Source: Bacillota bacterium
GTDB taxonomy: Bacteria > Bacillota > Bacilli > Alicyclobacillales > SLC66
Assembly: GCA_021785975.1 (NCBI GenBank)
Contig: JAJYOE010000008.1
Coordinates: 1 to 47,410 of the forward strand
DNA length: 47,410 bases
Direction: 5' to 3'
Each line of letters begins with the position of its first letter. Position 1 is the first letter of the stretch. Below the pieces are notes generated by a model. It was given only the letters and a program-made list of their open reading frames with translations, was not told the origin of the DNA and searched no databases. The position numbers were made by a program, and so were the translations under genes. Shown one piece after another: positions 1 to 10,683 of the stretch.

Positions 1-2
1 AA

Positions 3-2123
3 GATGATTTTGCACGGATAAGTGAATGCGATTGGATCATTGAAGTAGTGGTAGAAAATCTGGCAGTGAAGCAAAGCGTGCTCGCGCGAGTCGATGAATT
101 TCGTTCCCTAGGCTCGATCGTCAGCTCCAACACTTCCGGTGTATCGATTACAGCAATGTCTGAGGGAAGGTCTGAGGATTTCCTACAGCATTTTCTTGGT
201 ACCCATTTTTTCAACCCTCCACGATACATGAAGTTGTTGGAGATTATCCCGACTTCGCATACGCTTCCCACAGTCGTGAAAGGCATGCAGGAATTTTCGG
301 AAGTGGTGCTTGGCAAAGGAGTCGTGGTGGCGAAAGACACTCCTAATTTCATTGCCAACCGCATCGGTACTTATGGATTGCTGGTAACGCTTCAGGAAAT
401 GAAGAAGACGAGTTTTGGCGTCGATGAAGTGGATTTGCTGACAGGACCAGTACTTGGTCGCCCCAAAAGTGCCACCTTCAGAACCCTAGATATCGTGGGT
501 CTTGATACTTTCGTTCATGTCGCGCGCAATGTGCTGGAAAACACTGACGATGCTGAGGAAAAAGTCGTGTTTGAAGTTCCTTCCGAATTGCTTGAAATGG
601 TGGAAAAGGGCTGGATTGGCGACAAGCGCGGCCAGGGCTTTTTCAAACGTGAAAAAACGCAAAGTGGGCGCGAGATTCTCGCTCTTGATCTGACGACGAT
701 GGATTATCGCCCGCGTCGCAAGCTGACTTCTGCATCATTTGAAGCAGCAAGAAACGCGAGTAATCTAAATGATAAGTTGAAAGCGCTTGTTTACGGTAAG
801 GACCCGGCAAGCGTGTTTATCTGGAACGTGCTGAAGCGAGTCCTTATCTACAGCGCCAATAGGTTAGGGCAAATTGCAGATACAGTCACCGCGATCGACG
901 ATGCCATGAAATGGGGTTTCAACTGGGAACTCGGCCCTTTTGAAACGTGGGATGCGATTGGCGTCGAGAAGTCGGTAAAGCGAATGCAGGAAGAAGGGGA
1001 TGTCATTCCCGACTTTGTGCTAGAGATGCTGAAAAATGGCAAAACCTTTTATGACCGCAGCAAACCAGGCAATCGCGTCTTTTTTAACGGTGCGAGCTTT
1101 GTTTCTGCGCCAAACGATGCACGTAAAATTGACCTTGCCGCATTAAAGGAAAGCGGCAAGAAAGTGTTTGGCAATAACGGTGCCAGCCTGATTGATCTCG
1201 GGGATGGGGTCGCGTGTCTGGAACTTCACTCACCGAAGCAGGCGATTGGTGCTGACATCATCAACATGATGTACAAATCAGCTGATGAAGTGGAGAAAAA
1301 TTTTGAGGCATTGGTGATTGGCAGCGAAGAAGTCAATTTCTCTGTGGGCGCCAACCTGATGCTCATGTTGATGGAAGCCCAGGATGATAATTGGGACGAA
1401 ATCAATCTCGTGATCAAACAATTCCAATATGCGAATATGCGAATGAAATATTTGAAAAAACCTGTGGTGGCAGCGCCTTATGGACTAACGCTTGGAGGCG
1501 GCACGGAAATTGTGGTTTCGACACATGCCGTGCAGGCTTCGGCTGAAACCTACATGGGGCTCGTCGAAGTTGGCGTAGGACTCATCCCTGGTGGCGGTGG
1601 CAACAAGGAACTGCTTATTCGCATGATGGAAAAAGCGCCAGCTGGTGTTGATATCCCAGTGATGCCGCTCGTCCAGCAAGCGTTTGAAACGATTGCGCTG
1701 GCTAAGGTGTCGACAAGCGCAAGGGATGCGCAGAAACTCGGCCACCTGCGACCAACGGACGGTGTGACGGTGGGACGCGATTATCTGCTTTACGATGCAA
1801 AACAGAAGGCGCTCTCTATGGCAAAGAACTTTGTGCCCAAAAATCCAGCAAAGATCAAGGTGCAAGGGGAAAATGGCGCTGCGCTTCTGAAGATTGGCGT
1901 GTTTGGAATGAAAAAGAGCGGATATTTGAGCGACCACGATGAAAAGATCGCCAAGCACTTAATTCGCGTTTTGACAGGCGGAAGTGTGGCGGAGGGAACC
2001 ATGGTGAGCGAAGACTACCTGCTTGATCTCGAGAGGGAAGCGTTCCTTTCGTTGATTGGCGAACCGAAAACGCAAGCGAGAATGCAGCACATGTTGCAAA
2101 AAGGCAAACCACTTCGCAACTAA
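3..2123 (+). CDS. fadN: 3-hydroxyacyl-CoA dehydrogenase / enoyl-CoA hydratase fusion, 5' truncated by window edge
   Basis: Frame stays open to the window edge (DDFARISECDWIIEVVVENL...), so GTG 48 is internal. HCDH features (SSNTSGVSI, GTHFFNPPRYMKLLEIIP) followed by a crotonase-like C-terminus. Followed by thiolase and acyl-CoA dehydrogenase as in B. subtilis fadNAE. Confidence 0.93.
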   Translation, partial: DDFARISECDWIIEVVVENLAVKQSVLARVDEFRSLGSIVSSNTSGVSITAMSEGRSEDFLQHFLGTHFFNPPRYMKLLEIIPTSHTLPTVVKGMQEFSEVVLGKGVVVAKDTPNFIANRIGTYGLLVTLQEMKKTSFGVDEVDLLTGPVLGRPKSATFRTLDIVGLDTFVHVARNVLENTDDAEEKVVFEVPSELLEMVEKGWIGDKRGQGFFKREKTQSGREILALDLTTMDYRPRRKLTSASFEAARNASNLNDKLKALVYGKDPASVFIWNVLKRVLIYSANRLGQIADTVTAIDDAMKWGFNWELGPFETWDAIGVEKSVKRMQEEGDVIPDFVLEMLKNGKTFYDRSKPGNRVFFNGASFVSAPNDARKIDLAALKESGKKVFGNNGASLIDLGDGVACLELHSPKQAIGADIINMMYKSADEVEKNFEALVIGSEEVNFSVGANLMLMLMEAQDDNWDEINLVIKQFQYANMRMKYLKKPVVAAPYGLTLGGGTEIVVSTHAVQASAETYMGLVEVGVGLIPGGGGNKELLIRMMEKAPAGVDIPVMPLVQQAFETIALAKVSTSARDAQKLGHLRPTDGVTVGRDYLLYDAKQKALSMAKNFVPKNPAKIKVQGENGAALLKIGVFGMKKSGYLSDHDEKIAKHLIRVLTGGSVAEGTMVSEDYLLDLEREAFLSLIGEPKTQARMQHMLQKGKPLRN

Positions 2124-2154
2124 CAATAGCGATGAGGAAGAGGAGGTTAACGCG

Positions 2155-3333
2155 ATGAAAGAAGCAGTGATCGTGGCGATGGGGCGTAGCGCGATCGGGA
2201 AGGCTGGCAAAGGCTCGCTTCGTCAAACCCGTCCGGACGATTACGGCGCTGCCGTACTCGAAGGCGTTTTGAAGCGCGCTGGACAATTGGACCCGGCATT
2301 GATCGAGGATTTGATCATTGGATGCGCGACACCGGAAGCGGAGCAAGGGATGAACATGGCTCGCATCATTGCGCTGCGCGCAGGATTGCCAACATCCGTT
2401 GCAGGGATGACGGTCAATCGCTTCTGCAGTTCCGGATTGCAGACGATTGCAATCGCCGCCCAAAGCATTCAGACGGGCATGAACGAAGTGTTAGTGGCGG
2501 GCGGCGTAGAAAGTATGAGTCGACTGCCTATGGGGGGATACAATATTTCTCCTAACCCGTATTTGGCGGAAAATTACCCGGAATCGTATATGTCGATGGG
2601 GCATACCGCAGAAGAAGTGGCAAGGCGTTTTGAAATATCCCGCGCGGAACAGGACGAATTTGCGCTTCGCAGCCACCAACGCGCTGCAGCGGCGATTGAA
2701 TCCGGGAAATTTAAAGAAGAGATCATTCCTTTTGAAGTGACCTTGTCCGATACGGATGAATCAGGGAAACCACGTGCTAAAAAGATGGTCTTTGATACAG
2801 ATGAAGGAGTTCGCAAGGACACTTCTCTTGAAGCGTTGGCCAAATTAAAGCCTGCCTTCAGCGTGACAGGAACGGTAACGGCCGGCAATTCATCGCAAAC
2901 CAGTGACGGTGCTGCCGCGCTAGTAATGATGTCAGCAGATCGCGCGGCAAAAGAAGGGCTCAAACCACTAGGCGTGTTTCGCTCCTTTGCGGTAGCTGGC
3001 GTGGACCCAGACATTATGGGGGTCGGTCCAGTAGCGGCGGTACCGAAAGCACTGGAAAAGGCCGGTCTTACAATTGATGACATGGACCTCATCGAATTGA
3101 ACGAGGCGTTTGCTTCGCAATCGCTTTATGTGATCCGGGAACTCGGAATGAATCCTGACAAAGTGAACGTAAGTGGCGGTGCTATCGCGCTTGGTCATCC
3201 GCTTGGATGCACAGGTTCCAGGCAAACCGTCACACTGCTCCACGAACTTGCCCGCCGCAATGGGCGCTATGGGCTTGTCACCATGTGCATTGGCGGCGGC
3301 ATGGGTGCGGCAGGTGTCTTTGAACGCGTATAA
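2155..3333 (+). CDS. fadA: acetyl-CoA C-acyltransferase (thiolase)
   Basis: ATG 2155 after GAGGAAGAGGAGG. Thiolase motifs NRFCSSGLQ, GGVESMS, NEAFA, GGAIALGHPLGCTGSR, CIGGGMGAA. Confidence 0.95.
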   Translation: MKEAVIVAMGRSAIGKAGKGSLRQTRPDDYGAAVLEGVLKRAGQLDPALIEDLIIGCATPEAEQGMNMARIIALRAGLPTSVAGMTVNRFCSSGLQTIAIAAQSIQTGMNEVLVAGGVESMSRLPMGGYNISPNPYLAENYPESYMSMGHTAEEVARRFEISRAEQDEFALRSHQRAAAAIESGKFKEEIIPFEVTLSDTDESGKPRAKKMVFDTDEGVRKDTSLEALAKLKPAFSVTGTVTAGNSSQTSDGAAALVMMSADRAAKEGLKPLGVFRSFAVAGVDPDIMGVGPVAAVPKALEKAGLTIDDMDLIELNEAFASQSLYVIRELGMNPDKVNVSGGAIALGHPLGCTGSRQTVTLLHELARRNGRYGLVTMCIGGGMGAAGVFERV

Positions 3334-3375
3334 TCAAGGAATGGGTAGCCTGATATTGAGAGGAGATCGACGATA

Positions 3376-5148
3376 ATGAGTGAACAAAGGGAATATGGCG
3401 CTGCGTTTTTTGTCAAAGCGACCACACCAGATCTGGTTTTTACACCAGAAGAGTTCAATGACGAGCACAAAATGATTGCCAAAACCACGATGGATTTTGT
3501 GCAAGGGGAAGTGCTGCCGGTTGGTGAGCAACTTGAGCATCAGGATTGGGACCTCACGGTTAAATTGATGAAAAAAGCGGGCGACATCGGACTTCTCGCT
3601 GCTGATGTGCCGGAAGCGTATGAAGGACTTGGCATGGATAAAGTCAGTTCAGCTCTGATAACGGAGTACCTCACACGCGGTGGTTCCTTCGCACTGTCGC
3701 AAGGCGCCCACGTGGGGATCGGAACATTGCCGATTGTGTTTTTTGGCAACGAGGCACAAAAGAAAAAATACCTTCCTGATTTGTCATCCGGCAGAAAGTT
3801 TGCCGCCTATGCATTGACCGAACCTGGTTCTGGTTCTGATGCGCTTGGCGCGAGAACCACGGCCAAATTGTCTGAAGACGGGAAGTACTATGTCCTCAAT
3901 GGGACGAAACAATACATCACCAACTCCGCGTTTGCAGACGTGTTCATTGTCTATGCGAAAATCGATGGGGAGCATTTCTCAGCGTTTATTGTGGAACGAG
4001 AAACTCCAGGACTCTCGACAGGTCCTGAAGAGAAAAAGATGGGCATCAAGGCCTCTTCCACTCGCCCGCTCATTTTGGAAGACGTGAAAGTGCCAGTTGA
4101 AAATCTGCTTGGAGAAGCGGGAAAAGGACATCAAATTGCCTTTAACATCCTGAACATCGGCAGATACAAATTGGCAGTTGGTTGTGTTGGTGGTTCGAAA
4201 GCGGCCATCGAGGCTTCGGTGACGTACGCAAAAACCAGGGAACAATTTAAGCAACCGATTTTCAACTTCCCCCTCATGCAATCGAAGATTGCGGATATGG
4301 CCGCCCGCACCTATATTGCTGAGAGCGCCGTTTACCGTACGACAGGCGCGATTGATAAAGCACTATCTGAACTCGATCTCAGTGGCGAATATTCTGGTAC
4401 CGAATCGGCCAAAGCGATCAGCGAGTTTGCCATTGAATGTTCTATCAACAAGGTACTCGGCTCTGAAGTGCTCGACTATGTGGTTGATCAGGGCGTACAA
4501 ATTCATGGGGGCGCGGGGTTTATTCAGGATTACCCGGTCGAGAGGATGTATCGTGATTCAAGAATTAATCGGATTTTTGAAGGGACCAACGAAATTAATC
4601 GCCTGCTGATACCTGGTACCTTGATGAGAAAAGCGATGAAAGGCGAAGTCGCACTGCTTCCAGCAGCCCAGGCATTGCAAAGTGAACTGATGGGCATGAT
4701 CGAACCAGCCGACGAATCCGCCGTGCTTGGCCGCGAAGCGTTTGCCGTAGAAATGACGCGCAAATTGATTTTGCTTGTCGGCGGAATGGCAGTTCAGAAG
4801 TATGGCACCAAACTCGACCAGGAGCAGGAACTCCTCTCGAATATGGCAGATATGGCCATCTATCTCTACGGAATGGAAAGCGGTCTGGTGCGTGCGCAAA
4901 AAGCTTTGGCAAGCGGTGCTGCTAATGCGGAACTGCAAGCAGACTATGTGCGCCTCTATGTTGCTGAAACCTTCCCACTTGTGGAGCAGTTTGCAAAAGA
5001 TTCTGTCGGAGCGATGGAAGAGGGAGACACCCTTCGCACTACGCTTTCAGTAGTCAAAAAGCTGACCAGATACACCGCACCAAATACGGTGACACTTAAA
5101 CGCAACATTGCAAAGCGCCTGGGTGACGCGGAAAAATACCTGGCATAA
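3376..5148 (+). CDS. fadE: acyl-CoA dehydrogenase
   Basis: 590 aa; acyl-CoA dehydrogenase motifs (YALTEPGSGSDA, QIHGGAGFIQDYPVERMYRDSRINRIFEGTNEINR). Confidence 0.94.
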   Translation: MSEQREYGAAFFVKATTPDLVFTPEEFNDEHKMIAKTTMDFVQGEVLPVGEQLEHQDWDLTVKLMKKAGDIGLLAADVPEAYEGLGMDKVSSALITEYLTRGGSFALSQGAHVGIGTLPIVFFGNEAQKKKYLPDLSSGRKFAAYALTEPGSGSDALGARTTAKLSEDGKYYVLNGTKQYITNSAFADVFIVYAKIDGEHFSAFIVERETPGLSTGPEEKKMGIKASSTRPLILEDVKVPVENLLGEAGKGHQIAFNILNIGRYKLAVGCVGGSKAAIEASVTYAKTREQFKQPIFNFPLMQSKIADMAARTYIAESAVYRTTGAIDKALSELDLSGEYSGTESAKAISEFAIECSINKVLGSEVLDYVVDQGVQIHGGAGFIQDYPVERMYRDSRINRIFEGTNEINRLLIPGTLMRKAMKGEVALLPAAQALQSELMGMIEPADESAVLGREAFAVEMTRKLILLVGGMAVQKYGTKLDQEQELLSNMADMAIYLYGMESGLVRAQKALASGAANAELQADYVRLYVAETFPLVEQFAKDSVGAMEEGDTLRTTLSVVKKLTRYTAPNTVTLKRNIAKRLGDAEKYLA

Positions 5149-5161
5149 CATTTGGAATCAC

Positions 5162-5205
5162 ACAGGGTTTGAGAGGGGAAAGAGCTCAAACCCTGTTTTT
5201 TTATG
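5162..5205 (+). terminator. Rho-independent terminator after fadE
   Basis: ACAGGGTTTGAG (5162-5173) / CTCAAACCCTGT (5185-5196) perfect arms followed by a T-run. Confidence 0.9.
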
Positions 5206-6115
5206 CGTATTTTTGACTGTCATTGATGATGGAATGAATGAGCGGCAGCCAGACTTTTTGTTCGACAGTCACATCGAAAGCGGACATCACATCGATCGAT
5301 GGAGAAGCGTTTACAGTACGAATGCCTGGTAACTGTGATGCGTGACGATAGGGGCTGCCAAACCTTGAAATTGTCGAATTGAATGCCTGGTATTTCCTTG
5401 TCAAATCACTAGGGTACACCGTTGTGCGTGAGATGTTCCTTCTTGCGCGAAGTGATAATTCGGGATGTAAAAGTGTATTGCGTAAGATAGGAAATTCACC
5501 ACGAAACATGATATCCTTTTTAGGTAGTAAATAAATGATGACGTTTCTCTTCACACCAAATTTTAATGCGGTTTGAACCTGGTTGTAAAATACATCAATT
5601 CGATTGCCGATGATGGCGCCTCCCGTATCATCCGCGATGCGAATGCCAAGCCCAGGGATGTATACTGGTGTCCCATAGGGAATGATTTGCGGATCTACCG
5701 CAATGGTTAGTCCCTGAATGGCTTTTTGGCCAGTAGAAGTAATATCGTACCCTGGTTGTCCGGGTAATTTGCCGGTTGACTCATAACCTGCGGTATATGC
5801 CGTCAATGTGCACATCATGGCTTTCGCTGTCGCTGGCAGCACGGATATTCTGTCTGGTATTTTCAATCGCTCGCCCGCAAATATCAAATCTGGATTACTC
5901 AGAGTGTTTAATTTGACGATATTCTGAACCGTCGTGTGAAATGCACCCGCAATGGCAGACAGTGTGTCACCACGATGTACAATGTAAGTGGCGGTTGCGG
6001 TCTGTACATTGATCAATGGATTTGCGTTTTTACCCATAGCAACTTTCAAGGAATAACTGCCAAATGTAAGCAAGACACACGCAATCATGAATATATGCTG
6101 ACGATTAAGTCTCAT
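5201..6115 (-). CDS. secreted LysM + 3D-domain protein with C-terminal extension
   Basis: Start MRLNRQHIFM... after GGAGT on the minus strand. LysM (ATYIVHRGDTLSAIAGAFHTTVQNIVKLN) and 3D motif (IADDTGGAIIGNRIDVF). Confidence 0.85.
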   Translation of the reverse strand: MRLNRQHIFMIACVLLTFGSYSLKVAMGKNANPLINVQTATATYIVHRGDTLSAIAGAFHTTVQNIVKLNTLSNPDLIFAGERLKIPDRISVLPATAKAMMCTLTAYTAGYESTGKLPGQPGYDITSTGQKAIQGLTIAVDPQIIPYGTPVYIPGLGIRIADDTGGAIIGNRIDVFYNQVQTALKFGVKRNVIIYLLPKKDIMFRGEFPILRNTLLHPELSLRARRNISRTTVYPSDLTRKYQAFNSTISRFGSPYRHASQLPGIRTVNASPSIDVMSAFDVTVEQKVWLPLIHSIINDSQKYA

Positions 6116-6193
6116 AAGTTGACTCCTTTCTTCATTTTCTTGGCAGTATTTACTAAATTGATAAATTGTAAACCTCATAGGTGATTATTTTTA

Positions 6194-6631
6194 TTGATGG
6201 GAGCGGTTATTTTGCATTTCAGTGTCATCATCGGGATTGTCATTGTCATTATTTTGGTAGTGTTTGGTTGGGGGGCGTTGCGCTTTCACCGCAAAGGAGA
6301 TTTCGCATTTCGCATCAGAAAACTGCAAAAAAGGACGTCCGAGCTTATTTCCAAGGTGATGAATTTTGAAAGCGAGTCGGATTATTTCGCTCTATACGAA
6401 AATGCGGAAGAAAAGCGCTTGATCAAAGAGGTGGAGGCGATGATAGGCGAAGTGAATCAATTGGCGGTTGATACCAGTGAACATTTAGGGACGTTATTAA
6501 AACGCGCCAACAGTTGGTTTGATTTTTCTGATTTGTATGTGGATATAGGTATTCAGGAAGAAAACTTGGAAAAAGCGGAGTCCGCTTACCAATCGGCCGC
6601 TGAGAAACTGCAAAAGCTGCCCAAAATATAA
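6194..6631 (+). CDS. hypothetical protein with N-terminal TM segment and charged, probably helical C-terminus
   Basis: Open frame with one hydrophobic N-terminal segment (HFSVIIGIVIVIILVVFGWGAL). Family not recognised. Confidence 0.6.
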   Translation: MMGAVILHFSVIIGIVIVIILVVFGWGALRFHRKGDFAFRIRKLQKRTSELISKVMNFESESDYFALYENAEEKRLIKEVEAMIGEVNQLAVDTSEHLGTLLKRANSWFDFSDLYVDIGIQEENLEKAESAYQSAAEKLQKLPKI

Positions 6632-6731
6632 GCCGACGAACGACAAAGCGGTCGAAAATGACTGGTTGAATTGCATGGTTTATGATAAGATAAATTTGAC
6701 TGAGCGCTCGATCGGCGAAGGAGGAGAACCT

Positions 6732-7364
6732 TTGAGCGGAATGGGACCTATTTCAACACCAGTGAAGGACCCTGAATTAGTTCGTGTCCGTCGCGAACAG
6801 ATCGTGATGGCGGCAACCAAACTTTTTGCCGAAAAAGGTTATCACAAAACCACCACACGGGAAATTGCACGTGAAAGTGGTTTGGGGACAGGTACTTTAT
6901 ACGAATACGTCAATTCCAAAGAGGATATTTTGTATCTGGTTTGCGACATGATTCACACACAGGTGGAAGATCGACTGAGAATGGTCACTTCACAGGGTAA
7001 TACGCTGGTAGAGAGAATGCCGCTTATTTTTAATGGCTTTTTTAGGGTAATGGATGAATTGCAAGAATGGGTACTGCTTATCTATCAAGAAACCAAATCA
7101 CTTCCCGGAAATTATATGGAATATGTGCTTGCCAGGGAAGAAAAAATCACGGAATTTTTTGCGGAACTGATACGCGCAGGAATGGAAGACGGTTCGTTTG
7201 TCATTGAACCGGAAGTGGTATCTTTGATGGCCCATAATATTGTGGTATTGGGGCAGATGTGGGCTTTCCGGCGCTGGTCGTTACAGAAGAAGTATTCTCT
7301 TGAAACATTTATCGAGACTCAGACGTCATTGCTGATGAGAGAACTGGTGGCACAAGAAAAATAA
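6732..7364 (+). CDS. TetR/AcrR-family regulator
   Basis: TTG 6732 after GGAGGAGAACC (track ORF begins at 6666). TetR HTH ([40 protein letters not shown]). Confidence 0.85.
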   Translation: MSGMGPISTPVKDPELVRVRREQIVMAATKLFAEKGYHKTTTREIARESGLGTGTLYEYVNSKEDILYLVCDMIHTQVEDRLRMVTSQGNTLVERMPLIFNGFFRVMDELQEWVLLIYQETKSLPGNYMEYVLAREEKITEFFAELIRAGMEDGSFVIEPEVVSLMAHNIVVLGQMWAFRRWSLQKKYSLETFIETQTSLLMRELVAQEK

Positions 7365-7377
7365 GGGGAGGATTTAT

Positions 7378-10300
7378 ATGGAAACAGAACGATATCTGCC
7401 GCAACATCTTGTTCGTTTTGTCACCGCAGCGAGCCTGTTTGACGGGCATGATGCTTCTATCAACATTTTTCGCAGACTGTTGCAAGCGAGCGGTGCTGAG
7501 GTAATTCATTTGGGGCACAACCGTTCGGTGAAGGAAATCGTCGACGCTGCCATTATGGAAGATGCGCAAGCGATTGCGATCAGCTCATACCAGGGCGGAC
7601 ATATGGAGTTTTTTAAGTACATGGTGGATATGTTAAAGGATCGGGGAGCAGGTCACATCCGTGTTTTTGGCGGTGGCGGCGGAGTGATTGTTCCCCGTGA
7701 AATAGAGGAACTTCACGAGTATGGGGTGGCGCGCATTTACTCTCCTGATGATGGCCGCGCCATGGGGCTGCAGGGAATGATCAACGACATGTTGAGAAAT
7801 TCTGACTGGCCAACTCCCAAAGCTCGTGCAGCGGCTTTTATGGATGGCAATGGGAAGCTAGCAAAAGACGATTTACTGACGATTGCCGAACTGATCAGCC
7901 TCGTAGAAGAGAAGGTGGGTGATCGTGAGGCTTCGACGAGTGTACTTCAGAAAATAGTGCATGAACCGGCGCTAGATAGCGTCGTCGTAGGAATAACGGG
8001 TACAGGCGGTGCGGGGAAAAGTTCACTGACCGATGAACTGGTCAGGCGCTTTTTACGGGATTTTAAGGACAAAACAGTTGCCATCTTATCCGTGGACCCG
8101 TCCCGGCAGAAAAGCGGCGGAGCACTGCTTGGCGATCGCATTCGCATGAACGCGATCCACGATGGGCGCGTGTACATGCGTTCACTCGCGACGAGAAAAT
8201 CCCATTCAGAACTGTCCCTCGCGATTCAGGACGCCATTCAGGTCGTAAAAGCTGCGGGATTTGACCTGATCCTTGTAGAGACAAGCGGAATTGGCCAAGG
8301 GGATGCCGCTGTGTCTGAAATTGCTGACGTCAGCATGTACGTCATGACTGCGGAATTTGGCGCCCCTTCGCAACTCGAAAAAATCGATATGCTTGATTAT
8401 GCGGACCTAGTTGCGATTAACAAGTTTGACCGCAAGGGCGCAAACGATGCGCTTAGGCATGTGCAAAAACAGATTCAGCGCAACTTCAATCGTTTTCACG
8501 AAAAGCTTGAAACAATGCCGGTCTACGGTACGATTGCGAGCCAATTCAACGATATCGGCACCAATACGCTCTACCTGGCGCTGATTAATTCCATTAACGA
8601 GAAAAAAGGATATTCATGGCAAAGTGGGTTATCTCTCGTGACAGGGATACCGAGCCGCACGTCGTTGATCCCAGGCGATCGGGTGCATTATTTGTTGGAT
8701 ATTGTGCAGAAAGTGCGCGGGTATCGAGCGGAGGTCGAAGAGCAGGCAAAGTATGCGCGAACCCTGTTTCAATTGGAGGGGGCAAAGGCCGCTTTGCAAG
8801 ATGAGGGTGAGACGACGAAAAACGCTATTGACCGCAAATTGGAGGAAACCAAATCCAGGTTAAAGCCAAAATCACTCTCGGACATTGCGGAATACGCTGA
8901 AGTGGTCAGTCATTACAGGGCAAAAGAACTGGTGACCGTCATACGTGGTAAAGAACACCGGCAACCACTTTATCACAAGTCTTTATCTGGACTCGACATT
9001 CCCAAGGTGGCAGTGCCAACGCTGCATGATTATGGCGATATTATCCGGTATATGGGCCTTGAAAATGTGCCGGGATCATTTCCTTATACTGCTGGTGTAT
9101 TTCCTTTAAAACGCACAGAAGAAGAGCCCCGTCGACAATTTGCGGGAGAAGGAACCCCTGAGCGAACCAATCGCAGGTTTCACTTTTTATCTAAAGAAGA
9201 CAAGGCCAAAAGATTGTCCACCGCGTTTGACAGCGTCACGCTTTACGGTGAGGACCCTGCAGAAAGACCGGATATTTACGGGAAAATAGGAGAGAGCGGT
9301 GTCTCTATCTGCACCCTTGAAGATATGGAGAAGCTTTATTCGGGGTTTGACCTCGTCGATCCAAATACTTCCGTTTCGATGACGATCAATGGGCCAGCGC
9401 CAATGATCCTTGCCATGTATTTGAACACCGCGATCAATCAGCAAGTGCGCATAAAAGAGAGTGAACTGGGAAGGTCCCTCACCGGCGAAGAACTGGCCGA
9501 AGTGAAAGAACAGACGCTGCAAGTGGTGCGAGGAACCGTCCAAGCCGATATCCTAAAGGAAGATCAGGGCCAGAACACTTGCATTTTCTCTACGGAATTT
9601 GCGCTTCGTTTGATGGGTGACATTCAGCAGTACTTTATCGACCATAAAATGAGAAATTACTATTCAGTGTCGATCAGCGGCTACCATATTGCAGAGGCTG
9701 GAGCCAATCCGATTACACAACTTGCGTTTACGCTTGCCAATGCATTTACGTACGTTGAGTATTACCTCAGTCGCGGCATGAACATTGATGAATTTGCACC
9801 GAATCTGTCCTTCTTTTTTAGCAATGGGATGGATCCTGAGTACACAGTGATGGGGCGCGTGGCGCGCAGGATCTGGTCCGTCGTGATCCATCACCTCTAT
9901 GGTGGGAATGAGCGAAGCCAAAAATTAAAGTACCATATTCAAACCTCTGGCCGATCGCTTCATGCGCAGGAAGTAGATTTTAACGACATCCGTACAACGC
10001 TACAGGCGCTGCTTGCGATCTATGACAATACGAATTCTCTCCACACCAATGCGTATGACGAGGCGATCACCACGCCGACAGAAGGTTCTGTGAGACGGGC
10101 AATGGCGATCCAGATGATTATCAATCGGGAATTTGGCCTGACAAAAAATGAAAATCCCATTCAGGGAGCCTACATTGTCGAAGAATTGACCGACCTTGTC
10201 GAACAGGCAGTGCTTGAAGAATTTCTCCGTTTGCATGAGCGGGGCGGCGTGCTTGGTGCGATGGAGCTACAATACCAACGTGGAAAAATCCAGGAAGAAT

Positions 10301-10638
10301 CGCTTTATTATGAAACCCTCAAGCATTCCGGGGAGTTGCCGATCATCGGCGTAAACACGTTTATCAATCCTTTAACGCTGCAGGAAGACTACCAGGCTCC
10401 AGAACTGGAACTCGCAAGGGCGACAACGGAAGAAAAAGAATTACAGATCAACTCTCTCAGAAAGTTCCAGGCTACGCACAAAGAAGAGTCACAAATTGCG
10501 CTTGAACGTCTGAAAAAAGTAGCAGAAACTGACGGCAACGTGTTTGCGGAACTGATGGAAACGGTGAAAGTGGCTAGCCTTGGTCAGATCACCGCTGCAC
10601 TCTATGAAGTTGGCGGACAATATCGTCGAAATATGTAA
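7378..10638 (+). CDS. icmF: fused isobutyryl-CoA mutase (B12-binding domain / MeaB-like GTPase / mutase), IcmF
   Basis: 1086 aa. B12-domain [32 protein letters not shown]; Walker [10 protein letters not shown]; mutase region [13 protein letters not shown]...[28 protein letters not shown]. Confidence 0.93.
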   Translation: METERYLPQHLVRFVTAASLFDGHDASINIFRRLLQASGAEVIHLGHNRSVKEIVDAAIMEDAQAIAISSYQGGHMEFFKYMVDMLKDRGAGHIRVFGGGGGVIVPREIEELHEYGVARIYSPDDGRAMGLQGMINDMLRNSDWPTPKARAAAFMDGNGKLAKDDLLTIAELISLVEEKVGDREASTSVLQKIVHEPALDSVVVGITGTGGAGKSSLTDELVRRFLRDFKDKTVAILSVDPSRQKSGGALLGDRIRMNAIHDGRVYMRSLATRKSHSELSLAIQDAIQVVKAAGFDLILVETSGIGQGDAAVSEIADVSMYVMTAEFGAPSQLEKIDMLDYADLVAINKFDRKGANDALRHVQKQIQRNFNRFHEKLETMPVYGTIASQFNDIGTNTLYLALINSINEKKGYSWQSGLSLVTGIPSRTSLIPGDRVHYLLDIVQKVRGYRAEVEEQAKYARTLFQLEGAKAALQDEGETTKNAIDRKLEETKSRLKPKSLSDIAEYAEVVSHYRAKELVTVIRGKEHRQPLYHKSLSGLDIPKVAVPTLHDYGDIIRYMGLENVPGSFPYTAGVFPLKRTEEEPRRQFAGEGTPERTNRRFHFLSKEDKAKRLSTAFDSVTLYGEDPAERPDIYGKIGESGVSICTLEDMEKLYSGFDLVDPNTSVSMTINGPAPMILAMYLNTAINQQVRIKESELGRSLTGEELAEVKEQTLQVVRGTVQADILKEDQGQNTCIFSTEFALRLMGDIQQYFIDHKMRNYYSVSISGYHIAEAGANPITQLAFTLANAFTYVEYYLSRGMNIDEFAPNLSFFFSNGMDPEYTVMGRVARRIWSVVIHHLYGGNERSQKLKYHIQTSGRSLHAQEVDFNDIRTTLQALLAIYDNTNSLHTNAYDEAITTPTEGSVRRAMAIQMIINREFGLTKNENPIQGAYIVEELTDLVEQAVLEEFLRLHERGGVLGAMELQYQRGKIQEESLYYETLKHSGELPIIGVNTFINPLTLQEDYQAPELELARATTEEKELQINSLRKFQATHKEESQIALERLKKVAETDGNVFAELMETVKVASLGQITAALYEVGGQYRRNM

Positions 10639-10683
10639 TATGGTACAATACGGGCGAAACGGTTTCTAGGAGGAATTGAATAG

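Noticed and set aside
1485-1958. 157-aa minus-strand ORF inside fadN
   Set aside because: Antisense to a strongly conserved coding region; composition typical of a reverse-frame artefact, no motif.
1855-2463. 202-aa minus-strand ORF across the fadN/fadA junction
   Set aside because: Antisense to two conserved genes; Cys/Arg/Ser-rich translation without recognisable domain.
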